DNA of 39,426 nucleotides, from NCBI GenBank assembly GCA_017465055.1, contig JAFTWZ010000007.1:1-39426 (forward strand), written 5' to 3'. The position numbers and the translations under genes were made by a program. Within the stretch, counting starts at the first letter, position 1; each line of letters starts with the position of its first letter. This document shows, in pieces, positions 1 through 10,608 of this stretch. Source of the stretch: Alistipes sp. (lineage in GTDB: Bacteria > Bacteroidota > Bacteroidia > Bacteroidales > Rikenellaceae). A model generated the notes under the pieces. That model saw nothing but the letters and a program-made list of their open reading frames with translations. It was not told the origin of the DNA and ran no database searches.

Positions 1-159
1 AGATAACTCTCAAGCATAAGAATCTTTGTCTATGTTCGGATTTTTCTGATAATAATGGTTTATAGATTAGATGTAATCATAAATGTAGTTAGCTGTTAGG
101 TGGCATAAACACAAAATATCGGAATTGTAGATACTATTATTATTGTTATAGTAAGTAAT

Positions 160-189
160 AAGGGAGGATAGATTAATCTATCCTCCCTT
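160..189 (-). terminator. Perfect 15-bp palindrome after the helicase gene
   Basis: Positions 160-174 and 175-189 are exact reverse complements (AAGGGAGGATAGATT and its complement) and begin four bases past the helicase stop codon. On the minus strand this gives a long stem with a minimal loop, followed by a moderately T-containing stretch (ATTACTTACT) rather than a clean U-run. A terminator or 3' stabilising hairpin is most likely; a protein-binding palindrome is possible. I see no gene in 1-159. Confidence 0.55.
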
Positions 190-192
190 AAT

Positions 193-3100
193 CTAAATAC
201 GTATCCCCTTATAAGTTGGAATACTATTTGGTTGAACAACCTTATTGGAATCAGAATCTTGCTTCTGTTCCTGTTCCTCATTTACGGGAGTGGGCGGGGC
301 AAGCTCCAACTGAATCTTACGGTCAAGTGCAGAAAGTTCCGTTTTCAATTGTTTCAGTTCATCTTCCTTTTTCCAAACTTTTCCGGCCAGTTCTTGCAGT
401 TGTGGAATATCCTTTGCCAACGCTTCGTTTTTCTCTTTCCGTTGGGAGATTATACCGGGTATTTTCTCCAACGCATTGAGAAAGTTGGTAGCAGCGGCTT
501 TCGGATCGGCCATTGCCAGATGTCCGTTGTTGAAGGTATATTTGTAATGACCCTCGATTACAAAACGGTTCTCAATGGTAGCCAACCCACTTGCAAGCGA
601 AGTTTCACTGATTACCTTGATAGGGAATCCGTACAATTCACCCACACGGACATACTGACCGCCCGTAGTGGCATTCTTGGCTATCTCCTGCAACTTCTTT
701 CCGATGTTTTTCTCATCAGTAGAAGGGAAGTCGTCCAGCTTTATCAGGTTCAGCCGGTTCCCATCCTTATCGGTCTTGGCAAGAGAAAGGAACTTGTTGT
801 AGTCTGCCGTCATGCCGTCAATGATTACACGGTTGTTGTCATACTCCTTCTGAATGCCATTCAAGGTAAACTCCGCATTTGCCTTGCCCTTGTTGAACGA
901 CTTGCGTTCACCTTCCAAAGAGGCTATACGCTTTTCCAACTTCGCCTTTTCAAGCAGGTCGGTATTGCCTGACAGGATAGCCATATACTCCGAGAAGTTC
1001 ATGCCTGATTTCTCGTCCATAGCACCCTCGTCAATGGTTCTTGCACCCATAGCACCGCTTTTGAGCTGTGTGATGAAGGTCTGCTTGCAATGGAGTAGGT
1101 TGAACTTGTAACTGTCCAATGACTTTTCCACCGCGTAGATGATTACATCCACATTGTCGCCTGCAAAATGCTTGGCAATCTCGTTGCCTGCACGTACGCC
1201 ACGACCGTCACGCTGTGCAAGGTCAGACGGTCGCCAGGGTGTATCCAAATGATGGATGGCCACACACCGTTTCTGGGCATTGACTCCCGTTCCGAGCATA
1301 CTTGTAGAGCCGAACAGCACACGCACCGAACCTTCATTCATGGCGGCTATCACCGCCTTGCGTGCCTTTTCGTTCTTGCACTCCTGAATGAAGCGGATTT
1401 CCGAAGCGGGTATGCCGTAATCCTCCGTCAGCTTACGCTTGATTTCGGAATAGACATTCCAACCGTTACCGGGCTGATATGTACCCAAGTCGGAGAAGAC
1501 GAACTGCGTTCCCTTCTGTGCATCGTACTTGTTGTAGTATTCCGCTATCACTTTGGCACAATGGCTTGCCTTGTTGTCGGGATGGTCTTCGTACTTGTTT
1601 TCATCAATCATACGCATATCCAACGCCATCTTACGGGCATAGTCCGTAGCAATGAGCATCTTCGCCTTTTCTTCCGTTTCAGATAGCGGCAAGCGTCCCA
1701 AAATGGTGGCATTGCCTGTCTTGGCAAACTCCATCAGTCTTTGGATGAAGTCCTCCTGCTCCGGAGTGGGTGGTATATGGTGCAGTATCTCGTTCTTCTT
1801 CGGACGGTCAACACCCACATCCTCCGCCGTGCGATAGTCCGTAATTTCATTGTAGAAGGCAGCCAGCTCCGGCACCTTGATGAAGTAGCGGAAACGTTCC
1901 TTCTGCACGATGTTGTTGGTTACATTGAACTCGAAGTCGGTAGTCTTCTTGGCGAAGATTGCCGCCCACGCATCGAAACAGCGGATGTCCTGACGTTCCA
2001 GTTCCTTCGGACGGAGATACTTGAACAGCAGGTATAGCTCCGTGAGGGAGTTGCTGATGGTCGTTCCCGAAAGGAAAGTAGCCCCCAAGTCCTTACCCGT
2101 GCGTTCCTGTATGGTACGGATGGCAAAGAGCATATTGAGTGCCTTTTGTGAGCCTTCGGAATTGCCCAATCCCGCCACACGGTCGTGTCGGGTGTTGAAC
2201 ATCAGGTTCTTGAACTGGTGGCTTTCGTCCACAAAGAGATGGTCGATACCCATCTGACGGAAGTCCACCACATCGTCCGTGCGGTTCTTTATGGTGTAGG
2301 CTATCTTCTCCAGCTTCACTTCCAAGTTGAACTTGCGTTTCTCCAATCCCTTGAGCATCGCACGGGATATGTCCTTACCCTGCGAACGCAACACCTCCAA
2401 GTTTTCCTCCACCGTATCAAGCTCTGCCTGCAATATGCGTTGCTGTAATTCCGGTGACTGAGGTATCTTGCCGAACTGGTCGTGCGACATGATGACACAA
2501 TCGTAGTCGTTGTTCTTGATGTTGTTGAAGAAACGGACACGGTTCTCGGTGGAGAAATCCTTCTCCGAAGCATAGAGGATACGGGCATTGGGATATGCCG
2601 TCTGATAGGTGGCGGCAATCTCCGCTACATTGGCTTTCAGCCCGATAATCATCGGCTTGTGTGCCAATCCCAGACGTTTCATTTCGTGTGCAGCCATACA
2701 CATGATGAGTGTCTTTCCCGTACCCACCTCGTGGTCACATATCCCGCCGCCGTTCTGTTTCAGCATCCAGACACAATCCTTCTGACTCGGATAGATGCTC
2801 TTCACTCCGTAACGGGAAGAGAGGGCTTTCAAGTCCAAGTCGGGAAAAGTCTGATGGCTTCCGTCATACTTCGGTCGCACGAAGCAGTTGAACTTGCGGT
2901 TATACATATCCGTCAGCGTGTCCTTGAACGACTGCGGCTGTTCCTCTAGCCATTCGGCAAAGCCGTTTCGTATCTCGTCAATCTTGCTGTTGGCAAGCTG
3001 TATGCCCTCGGCATCGCGTACCTTGATGTCGTTGCCGTTCTCGTCCTTGCCGATGCTCTTCATCATATCGGGACAGGTGTTGTGCAAGGCGTGTTTCAGC

Positions 3101-5919
3101 AGGTTCATACCGTCATAACTGCGGTAATATCCCTGCACGGCAAACTCCTTCCAAATCTTCATATTCTTATGTCCGCACTTTACGGAATACTCGTCCAGAC
3201 TCTCCGAGTAGGCGATGTTGATGTCCGTATCGTAGAGCTTGCTCATATAGGCTGCATAAACACCCGTAGGTATCCAGCGTTCCCCGAAGTTGAAGTCAAG
3301 TTCCTCAAAAGTAATCTTCTGCGGCTCTGCCGCCTTCAATGCGGCAAGCGATTCCTTGACACGCTCATCCTCACCATTCTCCTGCATCCATTGCTCGATG
3401 CGTTCCGCCTTTTCAATCACATTGCCTGCGATGAAACAGTCGGCAATCTCATAGTTCTGCACCAATGGATTGTAGTAGATACGACCGGACAAGGCAGTGA
3501 GCAGTTCCTCTTCCGTTCCGTCCGTCAAGCCTCGCATATAGTCGAGGTTTACACCTCCGTATTTGTTCAGCGAAGCCGACAGTGCCTCTTCAGGTGTGTC
3601 CACATGGGTAACGGCATCCACAGCAAATGCCACAGGACGCTCGAAGATGTCAGCCTTCACAAACTTGCCATCCTCGCTACGCTCCAACGACAATATATCC
3701 CGTCCGGTGGCATCCATCATTATCAGTTTCACGTTCAGTCTGCTGTTCAGATTGCCGTAACGTGCTATAAACTCATCGTAATACTTATTGAGGTAGCCAC
3801 GCTGCGGGTCGTTAGCCTCGTGGTTCTCCATTTCATAGGTATATAGTCGCTCATACGCATCACGAAGTGATACATACAGTTGTGCTTTCTCCCGTTGCAC
3901 ACCCGAAAGGTCAAGCGGATGGAACATTGCCCCGTATGTGGTAACATCTTTCAGATAGCCGGGATTGTAGAGAGTATCAACCACCAAAGAGCCGTCACGG
4001 TGGTGCGGCTCCAGCGGACGGTCAAACTCTCTCGGCTGCATCAGTTCCTCTTTCTTCCGCTTCTTCTCTTCCTCGCTTTCCGTATCGGGAAACAGCGACA
4101 GAGTGCCGTCCGATGATACGGCAACGGGAGTTTCAACACTCTGCGTAACCTCTTCCGTAACCTTTTCTGTTGGTGTCGGCACTTCCGTTTTCACTTCAAC
4201 GGCAGGTGCTTCCATCTGCTTCTTCTCCGCTTCCCAACGAGCCTGAGCCTTGGCACGAAGTTCCTTACGTTGTTCGGGTATCAAGTCCATCACCATCTCA
4301 TAGAAGCCGTTGATGGGCGGATTGTCCTCCCAATTGATGGCAGCGTATATATCATCGGGATCAACCGTGCTTGAAGTTGCTTCCGCTTTCGCTTCTTCCT
4401 TTGGCTCTTGAACAGGCGGCTTAACCTCTTCAACCTTCTTGGGTTCTTCTTTAGGTTTGGCAGACATATCAAACAGACTTGGCTGTATCGGTTTACTCTT
4501 GCCTTTCTTTCCACCTTTGGCACTCTTAATTTTCTGCCCGGTTTCTGCTGCCTTGCGTTCATCTTCGGTAAAGTTCCACAGGTCGTAAAGACTCATAACC
4601 GGAGTCCTCGATGATATTATTCCCGAATCGGTGTCAATAACTTTCTTTTCTTCGGCTGGTTTCTCTGCGGGTTTAGGTTGTTCAACGACCAGTTGCCGAG
4701 TTACCTTCGGTGTCTCCACTTTCGGACTTTCCAGCTTAATCGGTTCACTCTTTACCACCTGCACGGTAGCCGAAACATAGCGTTCCATATCCAGACGATT
4801 ACGGAAATCCTCACCGAGCATATTACGCAAGTCTTCGGCAATACCCGGTACACCTCCTTCATGTTGGTACACAAGGGCTGGCTTCCCGTAAGGGTCGGTA
4901 TCGACCTTTCGGGAAGTATGGACAATCCTTTCGGGATGCTCCGAAAGATAGCGGTTTATGCCTATGCCGTCCTGCACGGTAGTCTGTGTGAAGGTCTTGT
5001 CCTCTTCACTCAGTTGCTCCTTACGCTCATTCTTCTGAAGAATGATAAGGTCGCTTCCTACTTCCGTATTGGCTTCGTTCACGAACAGATTGTTCGGCAG
5101 ACGGATGGCAGAAACAAGGTCTGCCTGCTTCATCATCATGAAACGGGTACTGCTGCTTGCTTCCGAGTTCAGTACACCCTGTGAGGTGATAAACGCCACG
5201 ATACCGCCGTCACGCACGGCATCCAGTCCTTTCAGGAAGAAATAGTTGTGTATATGCTTTGCCGACTGCTTGCGGAGCGGATTGCCGAAGGCAAATGCTG
5301 GGTCGAACACGGCAATATCCCCGAAAGGGATGTTTGACATAGCCACATCGAAGCGGTTAAGGAAAGGCTTTTCAATCTTCTCGAAACCTTCAATGCGTAC
5401 CTTCTTGTCGGGATAGAGGTGTTTCAGCAGCTTGCCCGTAAGCAAGTCCTTTTCAAATGCCATTATATCGGCATCGGGATTGTGCTTGACAAGCGAATCC
5501 ACGAACGCACCGCGTCCGGCAGAGGGTTCAAGCAGCATCTTCGGCTGTATGCCGTGGCTGTGCAATACCTCCGCCAATACATCGGTTATCTCCTTCGGTG
5601 TGTAGAATGCCGTAAGTATGGACGCTTTCAGCGAGTCCACATAGCGTTTGTACTCCGTATCGTCCTTGCTGTTCTCACGGATGAGCTTGTGTAGTTCAAC
5701 GGTGTGAGCAAACAGATCGAGGTCGGATTTCGCCCAATGGACGGCATCCGTCAAGTCCTTGGCAGGGTTAAGAATACATTTCAAGCCACCGAAACCGCAA
5801 TATTTCTCCAATACTGCACGCTCTTCGGGTGTGGGTGTACGCTGTTCCCTGTCAAGGGTGAATACCGTCCTAATCGCCTCGATGTTGTCCCGCAGCTTCG
5901 CCTTGCGGTTAAATGCCAT
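193..5919 (-). CDS. N6-adenine methyltransferase-like / SNF2-type helicase fusion of a conjugative element
   Basis: This protein of 1,908 residues has a methyltransferase-like N-terminal domain: an FYTP motif near 105-108, an SAM-binding [10 protein letters not shown] at 130-139, and SNIPFG at 195-200 where active enzymes have NPPF/Y. A low-complexity Pro/Glu/Lys linker spans roughly 400-640. An SF2/SNF2 ATPase follows, with GTGKT near 1066, DESH near 1230, SGTTISNS after it, and motif [13 protein letters not shown] near 1573. The C-terminal ~200 residues are coiled-coil-like. Such proteins are common in Bacteroides conjugative elements; roles in transfer DNA processing or anti-restriction are inferred. 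Its start codon lies inside the last 11 bases of the upstream DUF1896 gene, implying translational coupling. Whether the methyltransferase is active is uncertain because motif IV is altered. Confidence 0.9.
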   Translation of the reverse strand: MAFNRKAKLRDNIEAIRTVFTLDREQRTPTPEERAVLEKYCGFGGLKCILNPAKDLTDAVHWAKSDLDLFAHTVELHKLIRENSKDDTEYKRYVDSLKASILTAFYTPKEITDVLAEVLHSHGIQPKMLLEPSAGRGAFVDSLVKHNPDADIMAFEKDLLTGKLLKHLYPDKKVRIEGFEKIEKPFLNRFDVAMSNIPFGDIAVFDPAFAFGNPLRKQSAKHIHNYFFLKGLDAVRDGGIVAFITSQGVLNSEASSSTRFMMMKQADLVSAIRLPNNLFVNEANTEVGSDLIILQKNERKEQLSEEDKTFTQTTVQDGIGINRYLSEHPERIVHTSRKVDTDPYGKPALVYQHEGGVPGIAEDLRNMLGEDFRNRLDMERYVSATVQVVKSEPIKLESPKVETPKVTRQLVVEQPKPAEKPAEEKKVIDTDSGIISSRTPVMSLYDLWNFTEDERKAAETGQKIKSAKGGKKGKSKPIQPSLFDMSAKPKEEPKKVEEVKPPVQEPKEEAKAEATSSTVDPDDIYAAINWEDNPPINGFYEMVMDLIPEQRKELRAKAQARWEAEKKQMEAPAVEVKTEVPTPTEKVTEEVTQSVETPVAVSSDGTLSLFPDTESEEEKKRKKEELMQPREFDRPLEPHHRDGSLVVDTLYNPGYLKDVTTYGAMFHPLDLSGVQREKAQLYVSLRDAYERLYTYEMENHEANDPQRGYLNKYYDEFIARYGNLNSRLNVKLIMMDATGRDILSLERSEDGKFVKADIFERPVAFAVDAVTHVDTPEEALSASLNKYGGVNLDYMRGLTDGTEEELLTALSGRIYYNPLVQNYEIADCFIAGNVIEKAERIEQWMQENGEDERVKESLAALKAAEPQKITFEELDFNFGERWIPTGVYAAYMSKLYDTDINIAYSESLDEYSVKCGHKNMKIWKEFAVQGYYRSYDGMNLLKHALHNTCPDMMKSIGKDENGNDIKVRDAEGIQLANSKIDEIRNGFAEWLEEQPQSFKDTLTDMYNRKFNCFVRPKYDGSHQTFPDLDLKALSSRYGVKSIYPSQKDCVWMLKQNGGGICDHEVGTGKTLIMCMAAHEMKRLGLAHKPMIIGLKANVAEIAATYQTAYPNARILYASEKDFSTENRVRFFNNIKNNDYDCVIMSHDQFGKIPQSPELQQRILQAELDTVEENLEVLRSQGKDISRAMLKGLEKRKFNLEVKLEKIAYTIKNRTDDVVDFRQMGIDHLFVDESHQFKNLMFNTRHDRVAGLGNSEGSQKALNMLFAIRTIQERTGKDLGATFLSGTTISNSLTELYLLFKYLRPKELERQDIRCFDAWAAIFAKKTTDFEFNVTNNIVQKERFRYFIKVPELAAFYNEITDYRTAEDVGVDRPKKNEILHHIPPTPEQEDFIQRLMEFAKTGNATILGRLPLSETEEKAKMLIATDYARKMALDMRMIDENKYEDHPDNKASHCAKVIAEYYNKYDAQKGTQFVFSDLGTYQPGNGWNVYSEIKRKLTEDYGIPASEIRFIQECKNEKARKAVIAAMNEGSVRVLFGSTSMLGTGVNAQKRCVAIHHLDTPWRPSDLAQRDGRGVRAGNEIAKHFAGDNVDVIIYAVEKSLDSYKFNLLHCKQTFITQLKSGAMGARTIDEGAMDEKSGMNFSEYMAILSGNTDLLEKAKLEKRIASLEGERKSFNKGKANAEFTLNGIQKEYDNNRVIIDGMTADYNKFLSLAKTDKDGNRLNLIKLDDFPSTDEKNIGKKLQEIAKNATTGGQYVRVGELYGFPIKVISETSLASGLATIENRFVIEGHYKYTFNNGHLAMADPKAAATNFLNALEKIPGIISQRKEKNEALAKDIPQLQELAGKVWKKEDELKQLKTELSALDRKIQLELAPPTPVNEEQEQKQDSDSNKVVQPNSIPTYKGIRI

Positions 5920-6352
5920 ACTCTTCGAGATAGAGGATTACGGCTCCTGTCAGTTCCGAATATAGCAGGTCATATTCGGGTGATTGGGCGAAGAAATCAT
6001 CTGTCAGGTCGTAGATGGAAAACACCTTATCAATGAGTGGAAGCAGTTTTTCGGCAAAGGCGATACGCTTTGCCTCCGGCACTTCACGGTCAAACTCCCT
6101 TTCAAGCACCTCCATAAGCAGTGTATATTTCGGATAGTGGAGTCCACGCATGAGGTCTGCCATAGCCAGCTCCTGTGCCCCGTCAGCGGAATGACCTTCA
6201 CGGCGTGCCTGCTCATAGACTTCTGCGGCACGGTTGGCACGGGACTTTACGAAGGACAAGTCCTTGGCTTCAACAAAACGATGTTCCTTGAGATAGTTCA
6301 GAAGATAGAGTCCGTAGTAGGACAGTTCTGTTTCATGAATGTTCTTGTTCAT
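5909..6352 (-). CDS. DUF1896 family protein
   Basis: A small, acidic, mainly helical protein of 147 residues with no signal peptide or membrane segment. Its sequence ([15 protein letters not shown] near the start, a middle helix with [21 protein letters not shown]) matches my recollection of the DUF1896 family, found almost only in Bacteroidetes conjugative elements beside topoisomerase and the giant helicase. No biochemical function is known to me. The gene ends by overlapping the helicase start by 11 nt, so the two are surely one transcript. Its leader contains an intrinsic terminator flanked by a 12-bp inverted repeat. Confidence 0.8.
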   Translation of the reverse strand: MNKNIHETELSYYGLYLLNYLKEHRFVEAKDLSFVKSRANRAAEVYEQARREGHSADGAQELAMADLMRGLHYPKYTLLMEVLEREFDREVPEAKRIAFAEKLLPLIDKVFSIYDLTDDFFAQSPEYDLLYSELTGAVILYLEEYGI

Positions 6353-6359
6353 ATTACTT

Positions 6360-6371
6360 TGGATTTAGTGG
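6360..6371 (-). repeat. 12-bp leader motif CCACTAAATCCA, copy 1
   Basis: Exact copy on the minus strand seven bases upstream of the DUF1896 start codon. It is the inverted partner of the copy at 6431-6442. Confidence 0.75.
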
Positions 6372-6397
6372 TATATGGGATGGAATGGATAAGGAAG

Positions 6398-6429
6398 AAA
6401 AAAAGGCACCCGGTATCCCTCCGAGTGCC
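6398..6429 (-). terminator. Intrinsic terminator between topB and the DUF1896 gene
   Basis: On the minus strand GGCACTCGG and CCGGGTGCC form a 9-bp stem with one G-U pair and a 7-nt loop, followed directly by seven Ts (6404-6398). This is a textbook intrinsic terminator. It lies about 115 bases past the topB stop and 50 bases before the next start, so it may both end the upstream operon and gate the downstream one. Confidence 0.85.
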
Positions 6430-6430
6430 A

Positions 6431-6442
6431 CCACTAAATCCA
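6431..6442 (+). repeat. 12-bp leader motif CCACTAAATCCA, copy 2 (inverted)
   Basis: Exact copy in the opposite orientation to copy 1. It abuts the terminator stem and is not next to any plus-strand gene. With copy 1 it forms an inverted repeat around the terminator. Confidence 0.75.
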
Positions 6443-6542
6443 TTGTAAAAAGAAGTATTCCGTAAAGAAAAACCAATTGAACAATGAATCAGTGGCAAAG
6501 GTACTCTTTATTTCTTCCTTATGAAACAATTACACCCGTTTT

Positions 6543-8597
6543 TTACTTCGGGAAGATGAATTGGGTGTTGAAATCGCTGTCAAAGGCAACGATGGCACTG
6601 AATTTCTTGCCCTGCTTGCTCTTGAAACCTTTGAGGACTCCGGTCTTGCCATTTGTAATCAGTTCCTTCATCTCATCATCGGTAAGATCTTTTCCCGCTT
6701 TCTGTCGGAAGATGGGCAAGCCGCACTCCTTGTTGTCGCAACGCACGACCTTATGGAAGAACTGCATCTTTCCCGTTCCACATTTCGGGCAGGTGCATTC
6801 AGACTCTTTGTGTCCGAAAATCTTCTGGCACGAAAGCAGTTCGGAGGTAATCAGACTGGTGTATTCCTCGATACCTCGGCGGAAATCCCTGTCGTCCATC
6901 TCTCCACGCTCGATTTTGGCAAGCGATTGTTCCCATTCACCCGTCATGGCGACATCTGCAATCTGCATCTCCTTGACGACATAGTAGAGTGCCAATCCCT
7001 TTTCGGTAGGTACAAGGGATTTTTCGGCACGCACCACATAGCCGCGTGCAAACAGCGTTTCGATGATAGCTGCACGTGTGGCAGGTGTTCCGATACCACA
7101 GTCCTTGATTGCCTGTCGCATCTCATCGTCCTCAATATCCTTTCCGCAAGTCTCCATTGCTGCAAGCAGGGATGCTTCGGTGTGAAGTGGCTTTGGTTTG
7201 GTCTGTCCGGTGGTCAGTGATGAGGAATTGACAGATACAACATCGCCCTCGTTCCAATCGGCAGGCAGCAGCACATCTTTCTTGTCCGCACCATAGATAT
7301 ATCGCCAGCCCTCCTTCTTGATTACCGAGCCTTTGGCGGTAAAGGTGATACCGCAACAGTCGGCAGTCACTTGGGTTACATCCTTGATGCACTTCTCAGA
7401 AAAGGCTTCCAGCATACGACCGACAATCATATCGTAGATGGTCATATCCTCATTGGACATATGCTTGGGCAATTCACCTGTGATGATAATGGCGTGATGG
7501 TCCGTTACCTTTGAGCCGTCCACGCTACGGCGTGTCGGTTTCTTGATGGAGAGTGCATAGAGACTCCACACCGGACGGTTCTTCAAGGTCTGCAACAGTT
7601 TCGGAATCTCAGCAAAGACATCTTCCGATATATAACGGCTTCCCGTTCTCGGATAGGTGATGAGCTTCGCTTCATAGAGTTTTTGGGCAATGGCAAGTGT
7701 CTGTTCAGCCGTGAAGCCGTGCTTGCTGTTCGCATCCTTCTGAAGAGTGGTAAGGTCATAGAGTAACGGTGTGTCTTCCGTTTTCTCCTTACGGACTACT
7801 TTTGTAAGGGTGGCACTGCTTGTTCCCTTAACCTTATTATATAGTTCCTCCGCAACAGCCTTGTCCTTGTATTTCTCCTCGGAGTCAAACTTCACGACCG
7901 TGCCGTCCTTATGCTCCGTACCGAAATGCAGCTGGTGGAAAGTTTCGGGAGTGAAACGCTTGTTCTCCCAGAAACGCTTGCACACCATAGCAAGTGTAGG
8001 AGTCTGCACTCTGCCGAGTGAATAGGTGCCACGACCTGCGGCAAGCGTGATGGCTTGCGTTGCATTGATGCCTACAAGCCAATCGGCTTCGCTGCGTGCT
8101 TTGGCGGCATAGTACAGATTATCATACTTGCTACCGCATTCAAGGTTCTTCAATCCCTCACGGATAGCCTTGTCTGTAAGCGAACTGATCCAAAGACGGT
8201 CAAATGGTGTGGCACAGCCTATATATTCATATAGGTATCGGAAAATCAACTCACCTTCACGTCCGGCATCGGTAGCCACGATAATCCTGTCGCTCTCGCT
8301 GAACAGACGGGTAATTACCTTAATCTGTTTCATTACTCCGGCATCGGTCTTATAGCCCTTGTCGGTCTTGACTTGTCTGGGAACAAGGGTGAACACCTGC
8401 GGGATGATGGGCAGGTTCTCAGGGTGGAAACCTCTGATGCCATATCCTTCGGGCAGGGCAGGCTGTACCAAATGCCCGAATGCCCAAGTGACGTTGTAGC
8501 CGTTACCGGTGAAGTAACCTTCCTCTCTTTCCGTTGCCCCTACGATGCGGGCTATCTCTCTTGCCACGGATGGCTTTTCTGCTATGATTGTTTTCAT
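6543..8597 (-). CDS. topB: DNA topoisomerase III (type IA), mobile-element form
   Basis: A complete type IA topoisomerase of 684 residues. The Toprim domain starts at MKTIIAEKPS and has the acidic motif TDAGREGE near 109-116. SLGRVQTPTL is at 193-202, the catalytic tyrosine is Y315 in ITYPRTGS, and a C-terminal four-cysteine zinc finger uses C603, C606, C620 and C625. It relaxes or decatenates negatively supercoiled DNA through a covalent 5'-phosphotyrosine. In CTnDOT the topoisomerase III homologue Exc is encoded in the excision operon. Here the gene follows the DUF3945 gene by 54 nt and carries the 12-bp motif in its leader. No damage is visible. Confidence 0.95.
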   Translation of the reverse strand: MKTIIAEKPSVAREIARIVGATEREEGYFTGNGYNVTWAFGHLVQPALPEGYGIRGFHPENLPIIPQVFTLVPRQVKTDKGYKTDAGVMKQIKVITRLFSESDRIIVATDAGREGELIFRYLYEYIGCATPFDRLWISSLTDKAIREGLKNLECGSKYDNLYYAAKARSEADWLVGINATQAITLAAGRGTYSLGRVQTPTLAMVCKRFWENKRFTPETFHQLHFGTEHKDGTVVKFDSEEKYKDKAVAEELYNKVKGTSSATLTKVVRKEKTEDTPLLYDLTTLQKDANSKHGFTAEQTLAIAQKLYEAKLITYPRTGSRYISEDVFAEIPKLLQTLKNRPVWSLYALSIKKPTRRSVDGSKVTDHHAIIITGELPKHMSNEDMTIYDMIVGRMLEAFSEKCIKDVTQVTADCCGITFTAKGSVIKKEGWRYIYGADKKDVLLPADWNEGDVVSVNSSSLTTGQTKPKPLHTEASLLAAMETCGKDIEDDEMRQAIKDCGIGTPATRAAIIETLFARGYVVRAEKSLVPTEKGLALYYVVKEMQIADVAMTGEWEQSLAKIERGEMDDRDFRRGIEEYTSLITSELLSCQKIFGHKESECTCPKCGTGKMQFFHKVVRCDNKECGLPIFRQKAGKDLTDDEMKELITNGKTGVLKGFKSKQGKKFSAIVAFDSDFNTQFIFPK

Positions 8598-8630
8598 TGT
8601 ATTTTTCTTTTCGTTTTACGATTCTACTTT

Positions 8631-8642
8631 TGGATTTAGTGG
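8631..8642 (-). repeat. 12-bp leader motif CCACTAAATCCA, copy 3
   Basis: Exact minus-strand copy in the 54-nt gap between the DUF3945 gene and topB, 33 bases upstream of the topB start codon. Confidence 0.75.
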
Positions 8643-8651
8643 TGGTCGGGA

Positions 8652-10217
8652 TTACATCTTCACGCCCTTGCTTCGCTTGGGCTGTTGCTGCTCTCCCTGT
8701 TTCTGCTCCTGTTGCTGTTTCTTGTCGTCAGGTGCAGTCTGTCCTTGCTTCAAAGGCTCTTTTACGTGCTTAGTTGCTTCGTTGGTCTTGCCCTCGTTGT
8801 TCACGGCTATCTGCGTGCGGCTCTCGTTGGACGGTGCAACTTTCTGTGCTGTGTCGGGATTGTTGTTATAGAGATACGGGCGACCTGCCTCACGATTGAA
8901 CTTCAGGTACATCGTGGCTTCCTTACCCTGTGCATCAACGACCTTTTCAAGTTTCACGGTCTTTCCGGCTACATAGTCGGCTTTCTGTTGGTCATTGAAC
9001 TCGACATTCTTCCATCTCTCGATAGGTTTTATCTCACCGTTCTTCAACCAGTTCTTCTTGTTTCGTTCCAACTTCTCTTCGGCTGTCTCCTGTTTCTTTT
9101 CGGTATCACGCTTTTCTCCCTGCTGTTGTCGGTTGCCGTCCACGGACTGCCTGACGCTTTGCCCTTTGGGAACGAACTCGATACCTCTCTGCTCGACATT
9201 CACCTGCAAGGTGGCTTTGAACTTGCGACCGTTGGAGAGCTGGATTTCCTTGTCAATGAGTGGTGCTCCCGTTTTCAGCAAGTCCATTTCGGGCTGGCTC
9301 AACTTCGTGTTGCCGATGGTATCTTTCCACTTGATACGGCTCACGGGAATACTCGTGATTTCGTTGGTCTGTCGGTCGATGCTCACGTATGAGGGGATAA
9401 TCTCTCCCGTACTCTTGTCCACCAAATCGGCGACACGTCCCATGTTACCCGTTTCACGGAGGTTCCTTGCATCCTCAGCACTGAACTTATACCCCTTGAA
9501 CTCCTCTTTCAGATTGGCTTCCTTCTGAATGAGGTGGGGAACAAGGCGGACACTGCCGTCCTCCTGTTGCTTGAATGATAGTCGGGCTGCCGTCTCAAAC
9601 TTCTCGTCACCGAAAGTCGGTGTTACCGTTACCAAGTTGGACTTGCCATAGTTGAGCATCTTCTCCAAGTCGCCCGACTTTTCCAAATCGTCACGGCGGA
9701 TACCCCAACGCTCTTCCAACTGTTGCCAATTGATCTTGCTCTCGTCAATGGGCTGATAGCCCTTACGCTTGCCCTCTGTCTGGGCTTGTTCCTGTTTCTC
9801 TTCGTTTTCCTTTTTCATTTCTTCTTTGTTTTGAGGTTCTACACTTTTTGCCTGCTCTGCCTTGACCTTGTTTTCGTATTCCGAAATATCGACCTTGTGC
9901 GGTGCAAGCAGTTCCTTGTTCGCTTCGGGATTCTTCAGCAGCTCTTTCATTACGCCGATAAGGTGTTCTGCCTGGTCTGCCGCCACACGGTAAAAACCGA
10001 AGCGGCTGGGTTCCTTACACTGCCGGACGAAATTCTTGAAGAAGTTGTCCAGCACATCGCCGTGTCTGTCGAACTGAAGGAAGTCCTGTGCATTCTCCGC
10101 CTTGGCGGGTGTGCGTTTCGGATTGCCGTCCTTGTCAAGTCCGGCTACTACGCTGATTTCGCCCGTCTTCTCGTCACGGACAATCAGCACGTCCTTGTCT
10201 TTCTTTTTCTGTTCCAT
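8652..10217 (-). CDS. DUF3945/DUF4099-type mobile-element protein
   Basis: A soluble, highly charged protein of 521 residues. The N-terminal ~110 residues look like the conserved DUF4099-type region (sequence DFLQFDRHGDVLDNFFKNFV at about 46-65). A Glu/Lys/Gln-rich linker follows, then repeated DUF3945-like blocks with the pattern of polar strands ending in NGRKFKATLQVN and EATMYLKFNREAGRPYLYNN. The C-terminus is a Gln/Lys-rich tail ending KRSKGVKM. Proteins of this family sit next to topB in Bacteroidetes conjugative elements; no activity is established that I know of, and a nucleic-acid-binding accessory role is only inferred. It starts 15 nt after the upstream HTH gene and is part of the same operon. 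Confidence 0.8.
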   Translation of the reverse strand: MEQKKKDKDVLIVRDEKTGEISVVAGLDKDGNPKRTPAKAENAQDFLQFDRHGDVLDNFFKNFVRQCKEPSRFGFYRVAADQAEHLIGVMKELLKNPEANKELLAPHKVDISEYENKVKAEQAKSVEPQNKEEMKKENEEKQEQAQTEGKRKGYQPIDESKINWQQLEERWGIRRDDLEKSGDLEKMLNYGKSNLVTVTPTFGDEKFETAARLSFKQQEDGSVRLVPHLIQKEANLKEEFKGYKFSAEDARNLRETGNMGRVADLVDKSTGEIIPSYVSIDRQTNEITSIPVSRIKWKDTIGNTKLSQPEMDLLKTGAPLIDKEIQLSNGRKFKATLQVNVEQRGIEFVPKGQSVRQSVDGNRQQQGEKRDTEKKQETAEEKLERNKKNWLKNGEIKPIERWKNVEFNDQQKADYVAGKTVKLEKVVDAQGKEATMYLKFNREAGRPYLYNNNPDTAQKVAPSNESRTQIAVNNEGKTNEATKHVKEPLKQGQTAPDDKKQQQEQKQGEQQQPKRSKGVKM

Positions 10218-10232
10218 TGTTTTTTGAATTTG

Positions 10233-10604
10233 TTATTTGGTTAGTTTATGAAGGCAGGTTTCGTAAAACACTGCATCTCCTTTTCTGAAAATCTCTCCGT
10301 GTTCCTTGATGAACTCCCGCACGTCAGACACCTTGTAGTAGCTCTTTCTGCCTATTCTTATATAGGGCAGTATCTTCATGCTACGGTAGCGTTGCAGGGA
10401 GCGCTTGCTGAATTGCAGAAGCATACACAAGTCCTGATTGTCAAGCAGCCTTTCACCATCCACAAGCGGAATTTCCATCACATCGGAATTGTCCTTCTCG
10501 TACTCCTTGCGGGCAAGCATCGCTATCAGTTTGTCCTGACGGTCAAGACGGGTAGTAATTTCACGCACCCACATCTCGAATGTTCTCTTATCCAGTGCAT
10601 CCAT
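10233..10604 (-). CDS. Excisionase-like helix-turn-helix protein (HTH_17 type)
   Basis: A protein of 123 residues whose second half is a MerR/excisionase-like winged HTH: LLDNQDLCMLLQFSKRSLQR supplies the helices and the wing is KILPYIRIGRKSYYKVSDVREFI. The N-terminal ~45 residues are helical and probably mediate dimerisation. Small proteins of this kind include the CTnDOT excision factors Xis2c and Xis2d, so a role in excision or in controlling the downstream DUF3945-topB genes is likely but inferred. It lies 4 nt after the next HTH gene, forming one operon. Confidence 0.8.
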   Translation of the reverse strand: MDALDKRTFEMWVREITTRLDRQDKLIAMLARKEYEKDNSDVMEIPLVDGERLLDNQDLCMLLQFSKRSLQRYRSMKILPYIRIGRKSYYKVSDVREFIKEHGEIFRKGDAVFYETCLHKLTK

Positions 10605-10608
10605 AAGT

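Larger units (their letters stand above)
6353..6503 (-). promoter_or_regulatory. Putative attenuator leader of the DUF1896-helicase operon
   Basis: Read on the minus strand, a -7 box TACCTTTG lies at 6503-6496. The copy TGGATTTAGTGG (6442-6431), an intrinsic terminator (6429-6405 plus seven Us) and the complementary copy CCACTAAATCCA (6371-6360) follow, ending seven bases before the ATG. If transcription starts near 6489, the terminator sits in the leader and the 12-nt arms can pair around it. I see no TAnnTTTG box between the terminator and the gene. The alternative is that the hairpin simply ends the topB transcript. Confidence 0.5.

Noticed and set aside
232-972. Long plus-strand open frame opposite the helicase gene
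   Set aside because: It lies entirely within the helicase coding sequence on the other strand, its product has no recognisable domain, and it has no promoter. The helicase motifs fix the true frame.
3082-3846. 254-codon plus-strand open frame
   Set aside because: Shadow of the helicase gene; hydrophobic low-information product with no family features.
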